Source of the DNA: an uncultured Coriobacteriaceae bacterium
GTDB taxonomy: Bacteria; Actinomycetota; Coriobacteriia; Coriobacteriales; Eggerthellaceae
Assembly (NCBI GenBank): GCA_900550385.1
Contig: URRZ01000038.1
Span: 1-17,672, forward strand
Direction of reading: 5' to 3'
DNA length: 17,672 bases
The position numbers and the translations under genes are program-made. The notes under the pieces were generated by a model. It made no database searches. It was given only the letters and a program-made list of their open reading frames with translations, and was not told the DNA's origin. Of this stretch, positions 7,744 to 16,166 are shown one piece after another; the stretch's first letter is position 1; every line of letters starts with the position of its first letter.

Positions 7744-8247
7744 TTACGCCTCGGGCGCGGGAGCCTTCGCAGGATCGAAGCCGCTGATTGCGGTGGCGAT
7801 CTTGAAGGCCAGCGGCAGCGTGATGGCCTCCAGCACGAAGCCCAGGATCAGCAGGACGGGATACACCATCGTCCACGTGCCCATGAAGCCTTCCCAACCC
7901 AGGTTCTGGATGTTGCTGATGTAGCAGGCGAGGAAGCTGACGCAGGTGATCATGACCACGGCGAGCACCGCGACGCTGACGATGTGGCGCAGGAGGCCGC
8001 CTTTCAGCTTCAGGGCATCTGCCAGCTTGTTTCCCCAGTTAAGGGCGGGAATCCAGTCGCCGATGAACATGCCGATGAAGAAGCTGTCGATGAACGACAC
8101 GAACCAGCTGAGCGGCGTGAGGATGGGCAGCGCCTCGTTGCCGGGCAGATTCTGCACCGTGAAGAGGACGTACGTCGCAAGCAGCGCGCACATCAGGATG
8201 TTCATGATGCAGTTGACCCAACGGCCGAACCAAACCGGACCCTTCAT
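7744..8247 (-). CDS. Small four-helix membrane protein, function unknown
   Basis: This 167-residue protein has about four hydrophobic segments (near 11-31, 44-66, 88-110 and 123-150). Two similar halves are suggested, each with a helix pair. I do not recognise it firmly; the two-repeat layout faintly recalls DUF2798-type membrane proteins. Start choice: the frame is open upstream to 8373, but the ATG at 8247 has GAAAGGGG 5 nt before it (8253-8260), and an upstream start would overlap the predicted promoter. The C-terminal tail (SGFDPAKAPAPEA) is polar and proline-rich. It is the first gene of the minus-strand unit and is divergent from the LuxR-type regulator, so it is the most likely direct target. 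It could be an accessory subunit or partner of the downstream transporter, but this is inference only. Confidence 0.8.
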   Translation of the reverse strand: MKGPVWFGRWVNCIMNILMCALLATYVLFTVQNLPGNEALPILTPLSWFVSFIDSFFIGMFIGDWIPALNWGNKLADALKLKGGLLRHIVSVAVLAVVMITCVSFLACYISNIQNLGWEGFMGTWTMVYPVLLILGFVLEAITLPLAFKIATAISGFDPAKAPAPEA

Positions 8248-8262
8248 AAGAACCCCTTTCCT

Positions 8263-8336
8263 GCCGCTCCGACGCGGCCACAGTAACGCTTTGAAAAGCG
8301 TTTCCCCTGTTCGCAGGCTCATTTCTACGGAGCCTG
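8263..8336 (-). promoter_or_regulatory. Structured 5' leader of the membrane-protein operon
   Basis: There are three inverted repeats between the predicted transcription start and the ribosome-binding site: CAGGCTC 8314-8320 with 8330-8336 (9-nt loop), AACGCTT 8285-8291 with AAGCGTT 8296-8302 (4-nt loop), and GCCGC 8263-8267 with GCGGC 8274-8278. On the minus-strand RNA the last ends just before GAAAGGGG. They might control translation or stabilise the message. No known riboswitch class is recognised. Confidence 0.5.
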
Positions 8337-8349
8337 ACCCTACGAGCAG

Positions 8350-8377
8350 ATTAAAGGGGCGCCGTATTCGCATTCAA
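8350..8377 (-). promoter_or_regulatory. Predicted promoter of the membrane-protein operon
   Basis: On the minus strand a -35-like TTGAAT (8372-8377) and a -10-like TTTAAT (8350-8355) are separated by 16 bp. Transcription would start near 8343, giving a leader of about 95 nt. The two dyads lie upstream of the -35, where an activator would be expected to bind. Confidence 0.45.
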
Positions 8378-8423
8378 GGGAAGGGCAGGACACACTTTCT
8401 GCCTATTGCTCCGACTCCCGGTA

Positions 8424-8435
8424 GGGAAACTTCCC
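8424..8435. promoter_or_regulatory. Candidate operator dyad 1
   Basis: GGGAA-AC-TTCCC is a short palindrome. Its left flank reads GTAGGGAAACT (8421-8431), close to GTAGGAAACT in the second dyad. The dyad centres lie 30 bp apart, about three helical turns. It is a candidate binding site for the adjacent LuxR-type regulator, not proven. Confidence 0.4.
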
Positions 8436-8447
8436 GATTTAAGCAGG

Positions 8448-8471
8448 TGATGAGTAGGAAACTACTCATCA
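8448..8471. promoter_or_regulatory. Candidate operator dyad 2 (10-bp perfect arms)
   Basis: TGATGAGTAG (8448-8457) is a perfect inverted repeat of CTACTCATCA (8462-8471) around a GAAA centre. It lies just upstream of the predicted LuxR promoter and about 70 bp upstream of the predicted operon promoter. As no gene ends here, a terminator role is unlikely and an operator is the best reading. Confidence 0.55.
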
Positions 8472-8478
8472 TTCTCAC

Positions 8479-8507
8479 TAGACGTTCAAGCGGGGAAATA
8501 ATATTCT
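8479..8507 (+). promoter_or_regulatory. Weak candidate promoter of the LuxR gene
   Basis: TAGACG (8479-8484) and TATTCT (8502-8507) are separated by 17 bp; each matches the sigma-70 consensus at 4 of 6 positions. An overlapping TAATAT (8499-8504) is an alternative -10. It would give a leader of about 115 nt. Confidence 0.3.
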
Positions 8508-8627
8508 CGTATGGTGGATGGGAGACGAGCCAATCGCAGCATCCCCTGCGGCAATCCCGTCCCACGCCGAACGCAAGCAGCCGCGCTGAGCTGCAACCAT
8601 GCATTTCGATCCATCGAAGGGGAGTCG

Positions 8628-9410
8628 ATGAGTCTTTTGTCCGATCAGCAATGGGAGCTCTTCTACGAGGCGGTCCAACGCTTCCTCGGCGCGGAAACCA
8701 TCGAGCGCTTCGCGCAGGAGTCCCTCGGCGGATTCGCGGCGCTCGTCCCCGCGCGGCAATACATGCTCTTCACCTTCAAAGGCTATGCATCCGATCGCAT
8801 CGAATACGACCAAGCCTACACCTACGGCACGGCTGTGCACTACATGGACAGATTCCTGAACGGGGGATACACCGAGGAAGACCGCATCTTCAGCCGCATG
8901 AGCCTCAAGATCGGCGACTGCGCCTATCGCGACTCGGACATCATCGACGAGGAAACGCTCGTCAACCTGCGCATGTACAAGGAGATCTACGCGAAAGACG
9001 GCGTTCATTACGGCATGCGCATCAACATGGCGGCAGGCAACAAGCTCGTGGGATCCTACAGCATATTCCGACCGCGCGAGGACGGCGACTTCTCGGAGCT
9101 GGAACTGGAGATCTGCAAGCGCCTTGCCCCGCTGCTCTCGCTGAGGTTCAACCAGATCAGGGAATCGCAGCTGGCGCGCGCCGAAAGCGAAGGGACGGGA
9201 CTGTCGCGCCTGGAAGCCATGGACCACTACGGCCTGACCGCGCGCGAATACCAGGTGGCCGAGCTGGTGGCGAAGGGCTGCTCGGATGACGAGGTCGCCG
9301 AGACGCTGAGCATCACCTCGTCGACCGCGCGCAAGCACCTCTACAACGCCTACGCCAAACTCGCCGTCAACAAGCGCTCGCAGCTGGAATCGCTGTTCGG
9401 GATCCGGTAA
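8628..9410 (+). CDS. LuxR-family transcriptional regulator
   Basis: This 260-residue DNA-binding protein carries a LuxR-type helix-turn-helix at about 202-255: LTAREYQVAELVAKGCSDDEVA, then the recognition-helix stretch STARKHLYNAYAKLAV. The N-terminal 180 residues form a mixed alpha/beta region that may be a GAF-like sensor. It has no receiver-domain Asp pattern and no clear autoinducer-binding motif, so the signal is unknown. No membrane segments are seen. The start at 8628 is supported by AAGGGGAG just upstream; the frame is open to an ATG at 8511 that has no family-like sequence and would sit on the promoter. It is divergent from the membrane-protein/transporter/amidohydrolase genes and probably controls them and itself through the dyads at 8424-8471. 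Confidence 0.92.
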   Translation: MSLLSDQQWELFYEAVQRFLGAETIERFAQESLGGFAALVPARQYMLFTFKGYASDRIEYDQAYTYGTAVHYMDRFLNGGYTEEDRIFSRMSLKIGDCAYRDSDIIDEETLVNLRMYKEIYAKDGVHYGMRINMAAGNKLVGSYSIFRPREDGDFSELELEICKRLAPLLSLRFNQIRESQLARAESEGTGLSRLEAMDHYGLTAREYQVAELVAKGCSDDEVAETLSITSSTARKHLYNAYAKLAVNKRSQLESLFGIR

Positions 9411-9414
9411 AACC

Positions 9415-9440
9415 GCGAAAGCCCGCTCCCGCGCTTTCGC
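9415..9440 (+). terminator. Hairpin after the LuxR gene (weak terminator candidate)
   Basis: GCGAAAGC (9415-9422) is a perfect 8-bp inverted repeat of GCTTTCGC (9433-9440) with a 10-nt loop, starting 4 nt after the LuxR stop. No T-run follows, so intrinsic termination is doubtful. Confidence 0.35.
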
Positions 9441-9507
9441 CCGAAGCGCCCGGGGCAATTCGACAAGCACGGCATAGTTGTCGGTTTTCTTTGAACGGAT
9501 TGTTGAA

Positions 9508-9513
9508 TATACT
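9508..9513 (+). promoter_or_regulatory. Candidate -10 box for the activase gene
   Basis: TATACT matches the -10 consensus at 5 of 6 positions in a locally AT-rich stretch 75 bp before the predicted start codon. No good -35 lies 16-18 bp upstream (TTTTCT at 17 bp). The 177-bp gap and the hairpin after the LuxR gene favour separate transcription. Confidence 0.35.
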
Positions 9514-9587
9514 GGTAGGACACGCTTTTTCGCCGGCCGCCCGAGCTCTGCCCGGCGGATGGCGAACAAGCGGGGCGGGCAAGCAGG

Positions 9588-12500
9588 ATGACCGAGCGAG
9601 GGAGCAGCGCAGCCAGCGTTTTGGAAATGATTCAGGCCGACCACGACAACGCATCCGTCCGCGACGATACGACCGAGTCCGCCCGCACCCTTCACGTGGG
9701 CATCGACGTGGGCTCCACCACCACGAAATCCTGCGTCATCGGCCCCGCTTCGGGCGAGGTCCTCTTCAGCAGCTACCGCCGCCATAACGCGCGCCAGGCG
9801 GAAAGCGTCCGCTCCGTGCTGCACGACATCGCCTCGGCATTGCCCCATCGCCGTTTCCGACTGGCCGTATGCGGATCCGGCGGCGAAGCCGTGGCCCGCA
9901 TGCTGGGCGTGCCCTACGTCCAGGAGGTGGTCGCGAACGCCATCGCTGTGCGCGACTTGCATCCGCAGACCCGTTGCGCCATCGAGTTGGGCGGGCAGGA
10001 TGCCAAGATGGTGTTCTTCAACGCCGACGAAGCCGATGGCAAGCCCGGCGTCGCCGATATGCGCATGAACGGCAGCTGCGCGGGCGGCACCGGCGCGTTC
10101 ATCGACGAGATCGCCTCGCTTCTGAAGGTGCCGGTGGAGGAGTTCGACGCCCTCGCCGCGCGGGGCGCCACCGTCTACGAGATCTCCGGACGCTGCGGCG
10201 TCTACGCCAAAACCGACATCCAGCCCCTGCTCAACCAAGGGGCGTCCAAGGCCGACCTCGCGCTTTCCGCCTTCCACGCCATCGCCAAGCAGACGCTGGG
10301 CGGCCTCGCGCAGGGTCTGGACGTGATCCCGCCCGTCATCTTCGAAGGCGGGCCGCTCACGTTCAACCCCACGCTCGTGCGCGTGTTCTGCGAACGTTTG
10401 GAGCTCGGCGACGGCCAGGCCATCCGCCCGGAACACCCCGAGACCATCGTGGCGCGGGGCACCGCCCTCTCGCTTGCCGAGCTGTTCTCGCAGGAAGACG
10501 CCTTCATCGACATCGACGGCATCGACGAGCTCCTGTCGGGCGATGCGACCTGCGACGCCCTCCAAGAGGACGCGCCTCCCCTGTTCCCCGCACCCGAGGA
10601 CCTCGCCGCCTTCAGGGCGCGCCACGCGGCAGCCCCCGAGCCTCCGCGCGAATCCGCCGCCCGCAACGGCAAGCTGCGCGTGTACCTGGGCATCGACTCG
10701 GGCAGCACCACCACGAAGTTCGCGCTCATCGACGAGGACGAGAACCTCATCGACTACCACTACGCCGGGAACGAAGGCGCGCCGCTCGACGTGGCGCGCG
10801 ACGCCTTCATCCGCCTGCGCGACCGCTACCGCGCCGCCGGCGTGGAGATCGAAATCGTCGCCTGCGGCACCACCGGCTACGGCGAGAGCCTGTTCGCCCG
10901 CGCCTTCCACGCCGACTGCCATGCCGTCGAGACGGTCGCCCACACCGCCGCCGCCACCAAGTTCGTCCCCGACGCCACGTTCATCTTGGACATCGGCGGG
11001 CAGGACATGAAGGCCATCTGGCTGGACGACGGCGTCATCACCGACATCATGGTGAACGAGGCCTGCTCCAGCGGCTGCGGGTCGTTTTTGGAGGGCTTCG
11101 CGGCGTCGCTGGGCATTCCGGTGTCCGGCATCGCCGATGCCGCCATCCGATCGCAATCCCCCGCCGTGCTGGGAAGCCGCTGCACGGTGTTCATGAACAG
11201 CAGCATCGTGTCCGAGCAGCGCAGGGGCAAGACCCCCGACGACATCATGGCCGGCCTCGCGCGCTCCATCATCGAGAACGTGTTCACCAAGGTGATCCGC
11301 ATCGCCAACACCGATTCGCTGGGGGATCGTATCGTGGTGCAGGGCGGCACGTTCAAAAACGACGCAGTGCTGCGCTCTTTGGAGCTCTACCTCGGCAAGC
11401 AGGTCGATCGGGCTCCCTACCCGGGCATCATGGGCGCGATCGGCGCCGCGCTCATCGCCAAGCGCAAGACGGCCGACGATGACGATTTCATCGCGTCGTC
11501 GTTCATCGGGCTCGACGCGATGGATTCCTTCTCGTACACGCGCGTCTCCAACAGCCCCTGCCCGTTCTGCGGCAACCACTGCAACCGCACCCTCATCCGC
11601 TTCTCGGACGGATCGGCCTACGTGACGGGCAATCGCTGCGAACGCGGCGAGGTGGTGGGCGACCCCCGCGACGAGGAGGTGCGCCGGCAGCTGCGCGACA
11701 TCAAGGAAAACGCCCATGCTGTGCCGGACCTGTTCGACTACCGCCAGAAGCTCCTGTTCGAGGAGACCCCCGTGCCCGCGCTCGCGCCCATGCGCGGCGA
11801 GACCATCGGGCTGCCCTGCGTCCTGGCCCTCTGGGACAACCTCCCGTTCTGGCGCACGCTGCTGCTGTCGCTGGGATTCCCCGTGCACGTCTCGGGCCCC
11901 TCCACGCACAAGCTCTACGAGCGGGGGCTGCCCAACGTGCCGTCGGACACCGTGTGCTTCCCCGCCAAGCTGGTGCACGGGCACCTGCGCGATCTCGCCG
12001 ACGCGAAGGTCGACCGCATCCTCATGCCCATCGTCACCACGGTCCCCACCGAGAACGTGCAGGACACCAGCCTGTGGATGTGCGCCGTCGTCAAGGGCTA
12101 CCCGTTGGTGGTGCGCAATTCCGACAACCCGGAAACGCGCTTCGGCATCCCCTTCGACGCGCCGCTGTTCCACTGGTATTCGGACAAAGACCGCAACCGC
12201 CAGCTCACCGCTTTTTTGCATGAGCGGTTCGGGATCGGCGAGGCCGTCGCCCTGCGGGCCATCGCCGCGGCTGACGACGCCCAGGAATCCTTCCGCGTAC
12301 GCCTCGTCCAACGCGGCAAGGAGGTTATCGACCAGGCACGGGATGCGGGGGGCTATGCCGTGGTGCTGGCTTCGCGCCCCTACCATAACGATCCCTTGGT
12401 GAACCACGGGTTGCCCCGGCTGTTCGCCAGCATGGGCATACCCGTCCTCCCGCCCGATGCCGTGCCCGGCGCGACCGAGGTTGACCTCTCCCGCAGCAGG

Positions 12501-14057
12501 CTGGACATCGTCAACAACTTCCACGCGCGTATGCTCGGCTGCGCCGTCCTTGCCGCCGGCGATCCCGCGCTCGAGTTCGTCCAGCTGGTCAGCTTCGGAT
12601 GCGGGCACGACGCCTACCTGTCCGACGAGATCGTGCGGCTCATGCACGAGGCGTCCAACGGCGCGAAAACGCCCCTGATCCTGAAGGTCGACGAAAGCGA
12701 CGCCACCGGGCCGCTGCGCATCCGCATCCGCTCCTTCGTGGAAACCGTCAACGAGCGCCGCGCGGCCCACAGCCGGACCTTCGAGCCGTCGTCGGGGCGG
12801 ATGCTGCCCGACCCCTATCCGGTGAAGTTCGTCAAAGCTGATCGCCGCGAGAAGGTCATCCTCGTCCCGAACACCTCCCACGCGTTCGCGCGGCTGATGT
12901 CCGCGACGTTCTGCCGCCAAGGCGTGCGTGCTGAAGCGCTCGAGGTGGGCGGCGAGGAGGCCATCCGGCTCGGCAAGAAGTACGTCCACAACGACATCTG
13001 CTTCCCTGCCCAGATGACCGTCGGGGAATCGCTCGCCGCGCTGATAAGCGGGAAATACGATGACAAGGATGTGGCCGTCGCCACCGGCAAGTACATCGGG
13101 GACTGCCGCCTGACGCACTACGCCGCGCTCCTGCGCAAGGCGCTCGACGATGCCGGCTTCCCGCACGTGCCCATCGTCACCAACGATGACGTCGATTCCC
13201 ACGATATCCATCCGGGCTTCAAGATGAACACCGCCGCTGCCATCCGAACGGCGGTGGGGCTGCCGATGATCGACGCATTGGAAGCGCTGCTGCGCCGCAT
13301 CCGCCCCTATGAGATCGAGAAGGGCGCGACGGACGAAGCCTTCGACGAGGCCCTGGATGTCACGATGGACGGCCTTCAGAGAAACGGCGTCCGCGGCGCC
13401 ATCGCGGGGTTCAAGCGTGCCATCGACATCATGAAAGAGTTGCGCTACGACCGCTCCGAGCCGCGCCCCACCGTCCTGATCGTCGGGGAGTACCTGCTGA
13501 ACTTCCACCCCGGCGCGAACCGGCATGTGGAAGACTACCTGGAACGCAACGGTCTGGAAGTCATCGAGGCGCGGATGACCGACGTGATCCGCAAGACGTA
13601 TTTCTACAAGAACGCCCAGGCGAAGGAGTTCCATGTGGACATCCCCAAGCCCGAGGCGGCGTGGAACGCCATCGCGAACAAGGTGTTCGACATGGCGCAC
13701 GACATCGTCGACCGCATCGGAAAGGCGCATCCGCTCTACGAGCCCCCCTGCCGCATGCCCGACCTCGTGCGCGACAGCGACCCCATCATCCACCACACCT
13801 TCGATGCCGGCGAGGGCGTGCTGATCCCCGCCGAGATCATCCATCACGCCAAGCGCGGGTGCCGGGCCTTCGTCATCCTGCAGCCGTTCGGCTGCCTTCC
13901 TAACCACGTGGTGGGCCGCGGCATCGCCAAGAAGCTCAAGGAGCTGTTCCCCAGCGCGCAGATCCTGCCGCTGGACTACGACCCCGACGTCAGCTTCGCC
14001 AACATCGAGAACCGCCTCCAGATGCTCATCATGAATGCGAGGAAGTCGCAAGCGTAG
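9588..14057 (+). CDS. Giant fused BadF/HgdC-type acyl-CoA dehydratase activase with DUF2229/HgdB-like C-terminal parts
   Basis: This 1489-residue cytosolic protein has two tandem BadF/BadG/BcrA/BcrD-type ASKHA ATPase domains. Domain 1 (about 35-305) has GIDVGSTTTK at 38-47, GGQDAK at 135-140, C164 in NGSCAGGTG and C203 in GRCGVYAK. Domain 2 (about 364-628) has GIDSGSTTTK at 368-377, GGQDMK at 470-475, C493 in NEACSSGCGS and C532 in SRCTVF. Both Cys pairs are 39 residues apart, as in the [4Fe-4S] site of the 2-hydroxyglutaryl-CoA dehydratase activator. A cysteine cluster follows (C658, C661, C665, C684). DUF2229/HgdB-like regions come next, with CFPAKL (790-795) and CFPAQM (1138-1143) repeats and a conserved end (ILQPFGCLPNHV). 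By family it should use ATP to deliver low-potential electrons; the real substrate is unknown. The start is uncertain: ATG 9588 has AGG directly abutting it, and ATG 9627 is the alternative. No dehydratase partner gene is adjacent. Confidence 0.9.
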   Translation: MTERGSSAASVLEMIQADHDNASVRDDTTESARTLHVGIDVGSTTTKSCVIGPASGEVLFSSYRRHNARQAESVRSVLHDIASALPHRRFRLAVCGSGGEAVARMLGVPYVQEVVANAIAVRDLHPQTRCAIELGGQDAKMVFFNADEADGKPGVADMRMNGSCAGGTGAFIDEIASLLKVPVEEFDALAARGATVYEISGRCGVYAKTDIQPLLNQGASKADLALSAFHAIAKQTLGGLAQGLDVIPPVIFEGGPLTFNPTLVRVFCERLELGDGQAIRPEHPETIVARGTALSLAELFSQEDAFIDIDGIDELLSGDATCDALQEDAPPLFPAPEDLAAFRARHAAAPEPPRESAARNGKLRVYLGIDSGSTTTKFALIDEDENLIDYHYAGNEGAPLDVARDAFIRLRDRYRAAGVEIEIVACGTTGYGESLFARAFHADCHAVETVAHTAAATKFVPDATFILDIGGQDMKAIWLDDGVITDIMVNEACSSGCGSFLEGFAASLGIPVSGIADAAIRSQSPAVLGSRCTVFMNSSIVSEQRRGKTPDDIMAGLARSIIENVFTKVIRIANTDSLGDRIVVQGGTFKNDAVLRSLELYLGKQVDRAPYPGIMGAIGAALIAKRKTADDDDFIASSFIGLDAMDSFSYTRVSNSPCPFCGNHCNRTLIRFSDGSAYVTGNRCERGEVVGDPRDEEVRRQLRDIKENAHAVPDLFDYRQKLLFEETPVPALAPMRGETIGLPCVLALWDNLPFWRTLLLSLGFPVHVSGPSTHKLYERGLPNVPSDTVCFPAKLVHGHLRDLADAKVDRILMPIVTTVPTENVQDTSLWMCAVVKGYPLVVRNSDNPETRFGIPFDAPLFHWYSDKDRNRQLTAFLHERFGIGEAVALRAIAAADDAQESFRVRLVQRGKEVIDQARDAGGYAVVLASRPYHNDPLVNHGLPRLFASMGIPVLPPDAVPGATEVDLSRSRLDIVNNFHARMLGCAVLAAGDPALEFVQLVSFGCGHDAYLSDEIVRLMHEASNGAKTPLILKVDESDATGPLRIRIRSFVETVNERRAAHSRTFEPSSGRMLPDPYPVKFVKADRREKVILVPNTSHAFARLMSATFCRQGVRAEALEVGGEEAIRLGKKYVHNDICFPAQMTVGESLAALISGKYDDKDVAVATGKYIGDCRLTHYAALLRKALDDAGFPHVPIVTNDDVDSHDIHPGFKMNTAAAIRTAVGLPMIDALEALLRRIRPYEIEKGATDEAFDEALDVTMDGLQRNGVRGAIAGFKRAIDIMKELRYDRSEPRPTVLIVGEYLLNFHPGANRHVEDYLERNGLEVIEARMTDVIRKTYFYKNAQAKEFHVDIPKPEAAWNAIANKVFDMAHDIVDRIGKAHPLYEPPCRMPDLVRDSDPIIHHTFDAGEGVLIPAEIIHHAKRGCRAFVILQPFGCLPNHVVGRGIAKKLKELFPSAQILPLDYDPDVSFANIENRLQMLIMNARKSQA

Positions 14058-14189
14058 CCGTTCGCTTGGAACAGATGGCAGGACAGGGGCCGGTTCTGCG
14101 TTTTTTCCAATGGCGGAACGCGAAACCAACCCCTGCTTCCCCTGCTCCACCCCCCCGCTGTTCCATCCCAGGCCCTACTCAGGGCATGA

Positions 14190-14217
14190 AAAAGCCCCGG
14201 CAGGAACCGGGGCTTTT
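14190..14217. terminator. Strong bidirectional intrinsic terminator
   Basis: AAAAGCCCCGG (14190-14200) is a perfect 11-bp inverted repeat of CCGGGGCTTTT (14207-14217) with a 6-nt loop. On the plus strand the stem is followed by CTTTCG, on the minus strand by further T. It serves both the activase gene (plus) and atpC (minus), which converge here. A small GCCCT/AGGGC stem (14172-14185) lies beside it. Confidence 0.93.
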
Positions 14218-14284
14218 CTTTCGATATGGTTCCCATCCCAGCGGGTGGGCAGGACACCGATCACGATGCCCGACGGAAGCGGTC

Positions 14285-14705
14285 CTAGCGGGATTCGCCC
14301 ACTTGGATCTGGAGCTCGTACCAAGATTTCTTGGCGAGCGAGGTCTCCAGCACCGCCGCGTCCGTCTCGGAAGTGGAAGACTGCAGCTTCTCGATCTGCT
14401 TGTTCAGATCGTTCAGCTTACGCTGCGCATCCTGCACATCGATCTCCTTGACATTCCTGCCCATGCGAGCCAAGACCAGCAGCTGGTCGCCCGTCATCTG
14501 GGCAAAGCCGCCGTTGGTCACGAACTCCAGCTTCTCGTGCCCTTCGGGGTCGAGATGCAGGGTCAGGATGCCCGGCTTGGTGGTGGTGACCATCATCTGA
14601 TGGCCGGCCAGCACACCGTAGCTGCCTTCGCTGCCGGGGATTTCGGCGTAGTCGATCTCGCCCGAGAACAGCTCGCGCGTGGGAATGGCAACCGTGCAGC
14701 GGAAT

Positions 14706-14713
<8 letters not shown>
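14285..14713 (-). CDS. atpC: ATP synthase F1 epsilon subunit
   Basis: This 142-residue subunit of the F1 central stalk couples rotation to the c-ring and can inhibit ATP hydrolysis. The N-terminal beta-sandwich (about 1-85) shows family patterns: F...IPTRELFSGE, IPGSEGSYGVLAGHQ and FVTNGGFAQ. The C-terminal half (about 88-130) is a helical, charged hairpin (VQDAQRKLNDLNKQIEKL). Its ATG at 14713 overlaps the end of atpD by 8 bp, so translation is probably coupled. It is the last gene of the F1 cluster, followed by the bidirectional terminator. Confidence 0.95.

Positions 14714-16166
<1,453 letters not shown>

Larger units (their letters stand above)
8248..8627. promoter_or_regulatory. Divergent control region between membrane-protein operon and LuxR gene
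   Basis: These 380 bp hold no credible gene. They contain a predicted minus-strand promoter, its structured leader with hairpins, two related dyads (8424-8435 and 8448-8471), a weaker plus-strand promoter and the LuxR ribosome-binding site (AAGGGGAG 8617-8624). The region is locally richer in A+T than the neighbouring genes. Confidence 0.65.

Noticed and set aside
14093..14119. Hairpin GTTCTGC/GCGGAAC as a second terminator after the activase gene
   Set aside because: It has one mismatch, a 13-nt loop that itself holds the T-run, and no T-run after the stem. The terminator at 14190-14217 explains this junction better.
8478..14150. Very long open frame (1890 codons) on the minus strand, antisense to the activase gene
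   Set aside because: High-GC codon bias in the true gene keeps this frame open. The translation is low-complexity, rich in H, V, G, A and D, has no family motifs, and runs opposite a clearly conserved protein.
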